Positions 17,866 through 24,770 of a stretch of 26,366 bases of DNA are shown here, one piece after another (the first letter of the stretch is position 1; every line of letters begins with the position of its first letter). The DNA is taken from positions 1 through 26,366 of the forward strand of contig JADJEA010000010.1 in NCBI GenBank assembly GCA_016702415.1. Reading direction: 5' to 3'. Origin of the DNA: Nostocoides sp. (GTDB taxonomy: Bacteria > Actinomycetota > Actinomycetes > Actinomycetales > Dermatophilaceae). Position numbers and translations under genes: made by a program. The notes below the pieces were generated by a model. The model was not told the origin of the DNA and made no database searches. It saw only the letters and a program-made list of their open reading frames with translations.

Positions 17866-17871
17866 TAGTCT
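17866..17871 (+). promoter_or_regulatory. -10 box of the small membrane-protein gene (leaderless start)
   Basis: TAGTCT stands 6 bases before the GTG at 17878, and there is no ribosome site. The spacing matches the other leaderless starts in this window. Confidence 0.45.
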
Positions 17872-17877
17872 GGCCGG

Positions 17878-18264
17878 GTGAACCTCGAGAAGGTGGTCTT
17901 CGGCTTCTTCGTCCTCCTCGCCGCGACGCTCAATTTCGGCTTCTTCGTCGGCGACATCGCCGACGCGCGGGTGCACAACGTGTGGGAGCTCTTCCTCGCC
18001 GTGGTCGTCAACGCCATTGCGACAGTCCTGAAGTTCGGTGACCGCACGCAACTCGGCGCGGTTCATCTGGCGACCAGCCTCGTCGCGCTGCTCCAACTCC
18101 TCGCCGCGACCTCGGTTTGGATCTGGGCGGTCCAGGTGTCGGCGGACGGGCTGACCCCCACGCACATTTCGAGTGTCGTCTCGCTCTCGGGGGGCGCTCT
18201 GTTGGCCAATATCGTCTCGGTGGTCCTGCTCGTCGTGGAGACGGCGTCCTTCCGGCGTCGTTGA
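17878..18264 (+). CDS. Small four-helix membrane protein (DUF6394-like), intact
   Basis: 128 residues with four predicted membrane segments: about 5-25 (VVFGFFVLLAATLNFGFFVG), 37-55 (WELFLAVVVNAIATVLKF), 62-88 (LATSLVALLQLLAATSVWIW) and 100-124 (SGGALLANIVSVVLLVVETA), with a short RRR tail. It resembles the DUF6394 type of protein, which I recall occurring beside potassium-channel genes; I cannot verify this here. The stop is 3 bases before the start of the channel-like gene, so the two are probably translated from one message and may act together, for example as an accessory subunit (inference). No enzymatic motif is visible. Confidence 0.8.
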   Translation: MNLEKVVFGFFVLLAATLNFGFFVGDIADARVHNVWELFLAVVVNAIATVLKFGDRTQLGAVHLATSLVALLQLLAATSVWIWAVQVSADGLTPTHISSVVSLSGGALLANIVSVVLLVVETASFRRR

Positions 18265-18267
18265 CCG

Positions 18268-20014
18268 ATGCCTAATCCTTTGCACCTCTTCGGTTCCGAC
18301 CGGCGCGTGCGAGCGCGCCGGCGACGGCGGTGCCCGTGCCGACGGCGCTGCCGCGCACGGATGCGGTCTTCCTCGTCATGCGGCGGATGCGGGCGCCCTT
18401 CCTCGTCGTCATCACGACCTTCAGTTTCTGCACCGCGGGCCTGACCTTCATCCCCGGCACCGACGGCCAGGGGAACCCCCTATCGGATGACCGCCTTCGA
18501 CGCGATCTACCAGATGACGATGACGGTGACGACGGTCGGCTACACCGAAGCGCCCTACGCCTTCAGCTACCCGCAGCGCATGTGGGTGATGATGTCGATC
18601 TTCCTCCTGGTCGTGAGTTGGGCCTATGCCCTGGGGGTCTTCTTCTCCCTCCTGCAGGAGCCAGCGTTCGTCGATGCCGTTGCGACGCAACGGTTCCGCC
18701 GGCGGGTGCGCCGGTTGCGGGAGCCTTTTACGATCATCGCCGGCTATGGTCTTGCCGGCCGCACCGTCGGGGCGGAGCTCGACGAGCGCCGCCGCCGCTT
18801 CGTCGTCCTCGACAACCAGCGCTCCAAGGTCGAGACGGTGGCAACCGAGCAGTTCGCCGCCGACGTCCCCGCGGTCGAGGGCGACTGCCGGCAGCCGGCC
18901 ATGCTCGGCGTCGCCGGACTGGACCGGCCGGCCTGCGCGGGGGTCCTCGCGCTCACGGACGACGACAGCGCCAATCTCGCCGTCGTCATGGCCGTGTCCG
19001 TCCTGCGTCCGGGCGTGCCGGTGCTGGCACGCTGCTCCTCCCACGTCTTCCAGGACCGGATGGAGCAGTTCGGCCCGGAGGCGGTCATCAACCCGGACGA
19101 CCGATTCGGCAACTACCTCGCCTTGGAGATGCTACGGCCGGTCACCCATCAACTCCTCATGTGGCTGATGGACAACGACGAGAACCATCTGCCCGCGATC
19201 CGCAACGGACTCGGGCGCGGCCGCTGGATCGTCTGTGCCGACGGCGCTTTCGGGGACCTGGTGACCACGGACCTGCGCGAGGCCGGCGTCGAGGTGGACC
19301 TGACTCACCCCGTGACGGCGCGCCGCGCGCCTCCGGGATCACCGGTTTTGTCAGTGGAACCGACGACGACATCGTCAACATCGCCTTGGCCGAGCAGGTG
19401 CGCCTGACCAATCCCGAGGCGCACATCGTCGTCCGCCAGAAGAACGCCGCCAACAAGGCCGTGCTCGCCGGCCTGCGGGTGGACCACGTCTACATCGCCA
19501 CCGAACTCGTCGCGCGCGAGGTTCTCGCCCGGACGCTGACGCCGGTCTTCTGGCGCTTCGCCGAACTCGCCGTCGCCCAGGACGAGGCCTGGGCGATCGC
19601 CCTGCGCGACCGGCTCGTCGAGCGGCTCGGCCGCCGGACGCCCGATCGAGACCTGCTGACCCTGTCGATGGCGGACGCCCCCGGCCTGGTGCACTGGCTC
19701 TCCCGCGGTATGCCGTTCACTCTCGGCGACCTTGTCCGCGACCCCGGTGACCGCTCGGCCGAACTGCCGGTGGTGCCCTCCTGCTGGCCCGCGGGGACGA
19801 CATTCTCGTCACGCCCGGCTCGGACGTCCCCGTCCGGGTTGACGATCAGGTCCTCCTCGTCGGCAGCGGCGAGGGCCTCGGCCGCCTCGCGGAGGTCCTC
19901 CTCTACGACGACGCCGTGGAGTATGCCGCTACCGGCCGCGAGGTTCCGGCAACGTGGGTCTGGCGCACGCTCACCGCCGCCCGCCGCGACCGTCGGCAGG
20001 CCGCCGGCGACTGA
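18268..20014 (+). CDS. Potassium-channel-like protein with two RCK/TrkA-N domains (frameshifted)
   Basis: Membrane ion channel or transporter gated by cytoplasmic nucleotide-binding domains. Order: arginine-rich N-terminus (MPNPLHLFGSDRRVRARR), helix 1 (APFLVVITTFSFCTAGLTFI), pore loop with filter TTVGYTEAPYAFS near 18535, helix 2 (MWVMMSIFLLVVSWAYALGV), first Rossmann domain (FTIIAGYGLAGRTVGAELDE, ending near residue 270), then a second (RGRWIVCADGAFGDLVTTDL) and VSGTDDDIVNIALAEQVRLT, VVRQKNAANKAVLAGLRVDH, and a TrkA-C-like end (DDILVTPGSDVPVRVDDQVL). About 580 codons. The filter has Thr where the canonical TVGYG has its second Gly. ATG 18268 gives the better N-terminus but needs a shift near 18320; GTG 18330 or ATG 18378 are alternatives. 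Other shifts near 18480, 19325 and 19780. Coupled to the small membrane protein. Confidence 0.85.
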
Positions 20015-20016
20015 GG

Positions 20017-20292
20017 TGCCCCCACGACATGGCGCGCCCCACGAGGACGCGGGGAGCGGATCGGCATACCGACCGCGCCGGCGTGGCAGGCTCTGCACCG
20101 GGCCCGCGTCGCCGCCGTCATCGCCCGCTTTAACCAGTTCAACTACGCCGGTGCCCTGCTCGGGGCTGTGTTGACCGGGGCCATCGGCCAGGGCAACCTC
20201 CGGGTGGGGTATGCCGTGCCCATGGTCCTCGTCCTCGGCCTGATCCGCTGGCCCGCCACTTCGCCGGCGAGGCAGGCACCGCCCCTGCCTGA
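20017..20292 (+). pseudogene. C-terminal remnant of an MFS transporter
   Basis: A short frame with VAAVIARFNQFNYAGALLGA, VLTGAIGQGNLRVGYAVPMV and LVLGLI, then after a one-base shift LARHFAGEAGTAPA and a stop at 20290-20292. It looks like the last two transmembrane helices of a major-facilitator transporter; NQ-NYAGALLG-VLTG is a motif I associate with that family. There is no start codon or upstream domain: the preceding sequence belongs to the channel gene, whose stop is 3 bases before. Either the rest was deleted, or this is the true end of a fused protein. About 90 codons. Confidence 0.45.
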
Positions 20293-20336
20293 TCGGCACC
20301 GCCCCGCCACCGCACCGCGACCTGACCCCCGCCGCC

Positions 20337-20390
20337 GTTCCTGGGAATCGCGCCCGCGCCCGGGAACCGAGCCTGGACCCGCCCGGGTCC
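20337..20390. terminator. Two GC-rich hairpins between convergent genes
   Basis: GTTCCTGGG (20337-20345) pairs with CCCGGGAAC (20359-20367), 9 base pairs with one G-U. GGACCC (20375-20380) pairs with GGGTCC (20385-20390), extendable by a G-C pair, and starts immediately after the tetR stop. No T tract follows; they fit a shared terminator for the channel/MFS side and tetR. Confidence 0.5.
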
Positions 20391-21101
20391 TCACTCCCGC
20401 GCGCTCTGGTGCTCCCTCGGGGCGCCGCCGCGGGGGGAGGGGGGCGGCATACCGGCGTCGGATCGCCACTTGGCGCGGCGCAGGCGAGACACCCCGTCGA
20501 GGATCACCTCGAGGGTGACCTTGCCGCCAGGTGCATCGTTGCCGCTGCCCGTGGGTTCCGCAGCGGGGGGGTTCCCCGGAAGGACCGTTGCACTCTCGTC
20601 GAAGAGCTCCGGGCTGAAGCCCCAGATCCGGTTGCCGAGCAGGTGCATGACGTGATGGGTCAGATCGGTACTGAATCCGGCACGGAGGAAGACCTGGGTG
20701 AGCCGCTCCATGTGCGCCAGGACCGCCGGGGTGCGCGTCGTGCGGGTCTCCAGCGCTCGGCGCGCCCACGCATGGCGGGTGACCAGTTCCCGAGCGGCGT
20801 GGACATGGGCCCGAACGGCTTCGCGCCAGTCGGTCGGGCGCATGGGGGCGATGGCGGGCAGCTCCGCCAGGATCTCCTCGACCATGCCGTCGATCAGATC
20901 TTCCTTGTCGGCGACGTGGCGGTAGAGGGCCATCGGCACGACGTCGAGGATCTGCGCGAGCCCGCGCATGCTGACGGCATCGAGACCGTCGCTGTCGGCG
21001 AGGTGAATGGCGGCACGCAGGATCGACGCTCGTCTCAGCGGCCTCCGGGGAATTGCGGTGGGATCCGGCACTGCACTCCTGGGGCTTGACCAGGCATCCA
21101 T
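20391..21101 (-). CDS. TetR-family transcriptional regulator (intact)
   Basis: Repressor-type regulator of 236 residues from ATG 21101 (a longer frame reaches 21176 but crosses the operator and promoter). Helix-turn-helix at about residues 24-70: ILRAAIHLADSDGLDAVSMR, GLAQILDVVPMALYRHVADK, EDLIDGMVEEILAELPA. The ligand-binding part resembles the TetR_C tetracycline-repressor-like class: DWREAVRAHVHAARELVTRH, ALETRTTRTPAVLAHMERLT, FSTDLTHHVMHLLGNRIWGF. The tail from about 190 is Gly/Pro-rich (ATVLPGNPPAAEPTGSGNDA). It is divergent from the DUF4386 gene with a perfect palindrome in between, so it most likely represses that gene and itself. The ligand is unknown. Confidence 0.92.
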   Translation of the reverse strand: MDAWSSPRSAVPDPTAIPRRPLRRASILRAAIHLADSDGLDAVSMRGLAQILDVVPMALYRHVADKEDLIDGMVEEILAELPAIAPMRPTDWREAVRAHVHAARELVTRHAWARRALETRTTRTPAVLAHMERLTQVFLRAGFSTDLTHHVMHLLGNRIWGFSPELFDESATVLPGNPPAAEPTGSGNDAPGGKVTLEVILDGVSRLRRAKWRSDAGMPPPSPRGGAPREHQSARE

Positions 21102-21127
21102 CGTACGCCTACGCTGACCGCCGTTCG

Positions 21128-21142
21128 GTGTACGGAGTACAC
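21128..21142. promoter_or_regulatory. Palindromic TetR operator
   Basis: GTGTACGGAGTACAC is a perfect inverted repeat: 6-base arms around GGA. It lies between the divergent tetR and DUF4386 genes and touches CATAAT (21142-21147), a good -10 box for the plus-strand gene. This is the usual position for a TetR-family operator. Confidence 0.75.
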
Positions 21143-21165
21143 ATAATGAGGGTCGAGGGGAAACA

Positions 21166-21873
21166 ATGGCGAGCACGCGGATGCGGTGCCGAATTGCCGC
21201 AGCGCTTTATGTGGTCACGTGGGTGACCTCGGTCGCAGCGGTCATCCTGTACGGCGGCTCGACCATGAACCCGACCTCGACCCTGGCTGGGCGCGTCCCG
21301 GTCCTGGCGGCCGGCGTCCTCGAGGTGATCCTTGCGGTCGCCGTCGTGGGGACGGCGGTGGCCCTCTATCCCGTGTTGCGGGGATACGAGGGGGGCTCCG
21401 CCATGGCGTATGTCGCCCTGCGCACCCTCGAGGCCGGCGTGATCCTCGTCGGCGTGGTCGCCATCCTGCCGGCCGTCGCGCGGCCGGGGGCCCGCGCGGC
21501 CGCTGCCTTGGACAGCGATGTCGTCGCCGGCCTCCACCTGATGCATGACTGGGCCTTCGTCGTCGGGCCGGGGCTGATCAACCCGGTCAATGCCATCGTC
21601 CTGGCCGTGGTGCTCTGGCGCTGGAGCCTGGTCCCGGCCTTCATCCCTGTCCTCGGGATGGTCGGCGCCGTTCTTGTCGGAGGGATGAACGTGGCGGTGG
21701 TCTTCGGGTTCACCGATCCGCTGCCGCTCCTGGCAATCCCCCTGTTCGCCTGGGAGATCTGCCTGGCGGCCGCGTTGGTCATTCGCGGAATCCCGCGGTA
21801 CCGGCGCGGGGGGTCCTCGCGCCGTGGCTCCGCACGCGAGGGCGACCGGAATCGGGAGATGGCAGCGAGGTGA
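21166..21873 (+). CDS. DUF4386 integral membrane protein (intact)
   Basis: 235 residues with about six membrane segments: 8-28 (RIAAALYVVTWVTSVAAVIL), 45-70 (VPVLAAGVLEVILAVAVVGT), 82-108 (AYVALRTLEAGVILVGVVAI), 128-160 (HDWAFVVGPGLINPVNAIVL), 165-185 (LVPAFIPVLGMVGAVLVGGM) and 190-215 (DPLPLLAIPLFAWEICLAAA). Spacing and the YVALRTLEAG and GPGLINPVNAIVL segments fit DUF4386, a family of unknown function. The C-terminus (RYRRGGSSRRGSAREGDRNR) is strongly basic and should face the cytoplasm. GAGGGGAAA provides the ribosome site for ATG 21166. Probably controlled by the divergent TetR protein, which suggests response to a small molecule such as a toxic lipophilic compound (inference). Confidence 0.88.
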   Translation: MASTRMRCRIAAALYVVTWVTSVAAVILYGGSTMNPTSTLAGRVPVLAAGVLEVILAVAVVGTAVALYPVLRGYEGGSAMAYVALRTLEAGVILVGVVAILPAVARPGARAAAALDSDVVAGLHLMHDWAFVVGPGLINPVNAIVLAVVLWRWSLVPAFIPVLGMVGAVLVGGMNVAVVFGFTDPLPLLAIPLFAWEICLAAALVIRGIPRYRRGGSSRRGSAREGDRNREMAAR

Positions 21874-21875
21874 CC

Positions 21876-21903
21876 GTGGTGGTGACCTCGTGGTGGTGAC
21901 CTC
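21876..21903. repeat. Contiguous 14-base direct repeat
   Basis: GTGGTGGTGACCTC occurs twice without a gap (21876-21889 and 21890-21903), just after the DUF4386 stop. With the stop region the heptamer GGTGACC appears three times (21869, 21881, 21895). The rest of the 134-base gap to the next gene shows nothing clear. Confidence 0.7.
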
Positions 21904-22007
21904 GGACCCATCGAGGCGACCGGGTTGCCGCCGCCGGCGTTGAGCACGACACTGAAGACCCTTCCGCGCCGCATCTGGGCGGGGCGGCTGTGATGAGGAG
22001 CAGCCCC

Positions 22008-23167
22008 ATGCCCGACACCGCTCTCCGCCTTCTCGTCGGCACGACCAAAGGGGCGTTCGTCCTCGACGGCGATACGGACCGCGAGGCGTGGTCCGTGCGG
22101 GGACCCTACTGCGACGGCTGGCCGATCAACCACGTCGTCGGCGATCCCGTCACAGGCGCGATCTGGGCCGGCGGCGGCGGGGCCTGGAGCGGCGCCGGGG
22201 GTATGGCGGTCCGCCGACGGCGGGCATGAGTGGACCCTCGCAAAGCTGACGCTTGGGGAGATCGACCGGTGGGCGGCCAATGATCCCGGATTCGCGGAAT
22301 CGATCGGATGGCAGGCGCAGGAGGTCCCGTTCGGGGAACGCTTCGCGCAGGTCTGGTCCCTCGGCCGCGTGGGTGATCGGCTGTATGCCGGGACCAAGCC
22401 TGCCGCACTCCTGTCCAGCGACGACGGGGGAGCGACCTGGAGCGCGGTCGAGTCGCTCACGGACCATCCCTCGGCACCGGAGTGGAATCCGGGTGCGGCG
22501 GGGCTCGTCCTGCATACGATCGTCGCCGACCCGGCCGACCCCGACAAGCTGTGGTTGGGGATCTCCTCCGCTGGTGTATTCGCGAGCAAGGACGGTGGCG
22601 CGGACTGGGAACGCCGCAACGACCTCGCCGACCCCGACGAGGTCGCCGAGCCCGGTCATCCCGCGGGTCCCCGCCACGGGCAGACCGGCCACTGCGTCCA
22701 CAACATCGTGCGCGCGCCCGGCGACAACGACCTTCTTTACCAACAGAATCACTACGGTGTCTGGCGCTCCGACGACGGCGGGCTGACCTGGCACGACATC
22801 ACGCCGGGGCTGCCGTCGACCTTCGGCTTCCGATCCGGGTCCACCGCGCGACGGGCAGACGATCTGGACCATTCCCCTGAACGGCGACACCGAAGGTCGC
22901 TTCCCGCCCGATGCGGCGGCGGCCGTATGGCGCTCCCGCGACGGTGGGCGGAGTTGGACCGCCCAGCGCACCGGCCTGCCGCAGCAGTCGTGCTTCTTCA
23001 CCGTGTTGCGTCAAGGCATGGCCGGGGACGCACTCGACCCGGCCGGGGTGTATTTCGGCACCAACACCGGGTCGGTCTTCGCCAGTAGCGACGAGGGCGA
23101 CAGCTGGGTCGAGATCGCCCGGCACCTCCCGACCATCCTGTCGGTCGAGGTCCTCCAAGTGCCGTGA
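22008..23167 (+). CDS. Asp-box (BNR/sialidase-like) beta-propeller protein (frameshifted)
   Basis: About 386 codons. Six Asp boxes (S-x-D-x-G-x-x-W) mark propeller blades: SADGGHEW, SSDDGGATW, SKDGGADW, SDDGGLTW, SRDGGRSW and SSDEGDSW, so it should fold as a sialidase/VPS10-type propeller. Other conserved-looking parts are LRLLVGTTKGAFVLDGDTD at the N-terminus, RFAQVWSLGRVGDRLYAGTK, GLVLHTIVADPADPDKLWLG, HGQTGHCVHNIVRAPGDNDL and GVYFGTNTGSVFASS. No signal peptide or lipobox, so it looks cytoplasmic. The catalytic arginine triad of true sialidases is not evident, so sialidase activity is doubtful; proteins of this kind are annotated exo-alpha-sialidase from the fold alone. ATG 22008 has AGGAG upstream. 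Shifts: an extra G in the G run at 22199 and one near 22838. Confidence 0.85.
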
Positions 23168-23181
23168 AGGCAACGCCGCGC

Positions 23182-23211
23182 TTGACAGAGGCACCCTTGT
23201 AATCATGTAAT
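23182..23211 (+). promoter_or_regulatory. Promoter with tandem TGTAATCA, leaderless start
   Basis: TTGACA (23182-23187) and TGTAAT (23206-23211) are 18 bases apart, and exactly 6 bases separate the -10 from the ATG at 23218. TGTAATCA is repeated back to back (23198-23205 and 23206-23213). ATGTA-N5-TACAT (23205-23219) is an inverted repeat that reaches into the start codon. The overlap of repeats with the -10 suggests a regulator site. Confidence 0.65.
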
Positions 23212-23217
23212 CAATAC

Positions 23218-23683
23218 ATGAGAGAAATCACGGAGTGGTTCCGCGGTCACGTCCCCGCGGACCTGTATGCCAGCCCCACCGTCGTCGTCGACCGCGAGGA
23301 GATCACGGTCGTCGGCCCGATCCCGGGCGAGGAGAGCGACGCGGCGATAGCGGAGTTCCGCGAGCGGACGCGGGCGCAACGGATGGAGGTCGCAGCCCGG
23401 GCCGAGGACCTGTTCGGGCGCAAGGTCGCCTGGGGTGCGCGCCGGCGACCGATCGGTCGTCTTCACCAACCTCGCGGTCCCCGTCATGACCCGGTTGCGG
23501 CAGTCCGAGCGGGCAGTGCTCGACACGCTGGTCGCCGGCGGTGTCGCGCGGTCGCGCGCCGACGCGCTCGCGTGGTGTGTCCGCCTCGTCGGCACCCACG
23601 AGGCGGACTGGATCACGCGGATGCGAGAGGCGCTGGCGGCCGTCCACGAGGCACGCGACTCCGGTCCGGCCGCGTCGAACTGA
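23218..23683 (+). CDS. Small protein of unknown function, ribbon-helix-helix-like C-terminal half (one frameshift)
   Basis: About 155 codons. The first half reads MREITEWFRGHVPADLY, TVVVDREEITVVGPIPGEES, AAIAEFRERTRAQRMEVAAR and DLFGRKVAWGAR. After a shift near 23440 it continues GDRSVVFTNLAVPVMTRLRQ, SERAVLDTLVAGGVARSRAD and ALAWCVRLVGTHEADWITRM, ending DSGPAASN. Charged and soluble; no membrane segment or cysteine motif. The second half has a short strand then SRADALAWCVRL, which recalls the helix pair of ribbon-helix-helix regulators, but this is weak. The two halves could be two proteins, yet the second has no ribosome site of its own and the join at 23435-23445 is natural. Strong leaderless promoter. 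Function unknown. Confidence 0.7.
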
Positions 23684-23692
23684 GAGAGTGGG

Positions 23693-23708
23693 GCGGCCCG
23701 CGGGCCGC
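23693..23708. terminator. Perfect 16-base palindrome between convergent genes
   Basis: GCGGCCCGCGGGCCGC is fully self-complementary and lies in the 31-base gap between the convergent small-protein and LLM genes. As RNA it would form a GC-rich hairpin with a CGCG loop on either strand, fitting a bidirectional terminator. No T tract. Confidence 0.6.
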
Positions 23709-23714
23709 GCGGGC

Positions 23715-24706
23715 TCAGCCCTGCTCGACCTTGGGCATGATGTCGTTCTTGAGACGCTTCATGTCGTCCATCGTCTTGGACACCGGCACGTCCTGGAACG
23801 GCGGCCAGAGCATCGGCATCGTCAGGCCGGCCTCGCGGTATTCGCCTGAGCTTGTCGGTGATCTGACGCTCGCTCCCGACGAGGATGTTGGAGCCCTTGC
23901 CGTTGTCGGTCTGGTCCATGTCGGCATCGGTGATGACGAACCAGATCATGCTGCTGATCTCCAGATCGTCCATCGAGCGCTCGGTGTCGAGCTTGTCGAG
24001 TTCGGCCTGAATCGCGCCCCGCCACTCCCGCAGCTCGCGCGGCGTGTCCTGGATGCCGATCCACCCGGCGAGGTCATATTTCGCGATGCGATTGGCTGAG
24101 CGCTTGGGGTCCTTGAGGCCCGAGAAGAAGATCGGCGGGTGCGGCTGCTGGACGGGCTTGGCGCCGAAGCCGCAGAGGTCGAAGTCGGCGAACTCCCCGT
24201 GATATTCGAAGTGCTCGTTGGTCCAGATGCCCTGCATGATGTCGAGCGTCTCGCGGACATGGGTATGCCGCCGCGGGAAGATGTGCGATGCGCTCGCCGC
24301 CGCGAACTCCTCGGGCATCCACCCCGCACCCACACCGACATTGAGTCGGCCGCCGCTGGTGGTCGATCGTCGCGCACTCGGCGGCGAGGACGGCCGGTGC
24401 TCGATACGGGGTGTCGGTGATGCTCATGCCGATGCGCAATTTCGTGGTCTTGGCCGCGAGCCACGGGATCAGCGGCCACCCCCGGTACCACTCGCCACGC
24501 GAGCTGACCGGCAACTGCTTGGGGAAGCCCGGGATCATCCCGAAGCTGTACGCGAGTTCGCCGTGGTCGGAAGCCTCGGGCACCACGATCCGGTCGAGGG
24601 TCCACACCGAGTCGAAGTCGAGTTCCTCGGCGAGAGCGGTGAGATCCTCGAGTTCCTTGACGGTGACCTTGTCACGGAAGTTGGGCAGATAGAGGGCGAG
24701 TTTCAC
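23715..24706 (-). CDS. LLM-class flavin/F420-dependent oxidoreductase (frameshifted)
   Basis: Luciferase-like TIM-barrel oxidoreductase, about 330 codons. N-terminus MKLALYLPNFRDKVTVKELE, then LAEELDFDSVWTLDRIVVPE, YRGWPLIPWLAAKTTKLRIG (typical L-a-t-R-I-G segment), SITDTPYRAPAVLAAECATI, MGAGWMPEEF (G-x-G-W motif before the mid-domain), HVRETLDIMQGIWTNEHFEY, QQPHPPIFFSGLKDPKRSAN and EISSMIWFVITDADMDQTDN; the end is MPMLWPPFQDVPVSKTMDDM through MPKVEQG. GTG 24706 has AGGAGG 7 bases upstream. Shifts near 24350 and 23845. The cofactor could be F420 or FMN; similarity to the F420 subgroup (TIGR036xx type) is my impression only. It follows the acyl-CoA synthetase by 64 bases on the same strand, so it may act in the same pathway. 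Substrate unknown. Confidence 0.88.
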
Positions 24707-24741
24707 CGGGAGCCTCCTGACACCGATGTCGTGGACGTACC

Positions 24742-24754
24742 GGCAAACGTTGCC
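24742..24754. promoter_or_regulatory. Inverted repeat between synthetase and LLM genes
   Basis: GGCAAACGTTGCC is a perfect inverted repeat with 5-base arms around ACG. It lies 36 bases before the LLM start and 17 bases after the synthetase stop. The AACGTT core recalls LacI-family operators, but with so short a sequence a weak hairpin is equally possible. Confidence 0.35.
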
Positions 24755-24770
24755 TAGGATCGCAAACCGA

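Noticed and set aside
16450..18285. A 611-codon minus-strand frame covering the acetyltransferase and beyond
   Set aside because: Only the last 200 codons resemble GNAT. The rest is antisense to the stress protein and the small membrane protein, both of which have good motifs.
24742..24754. The GGCAAACGTTGCC repeat as an operator of the window's LacI regulator
   Set aside because: It differs from the sequences before rhaI and lies 15 kb away, so I kept it only as an inverted repeat.
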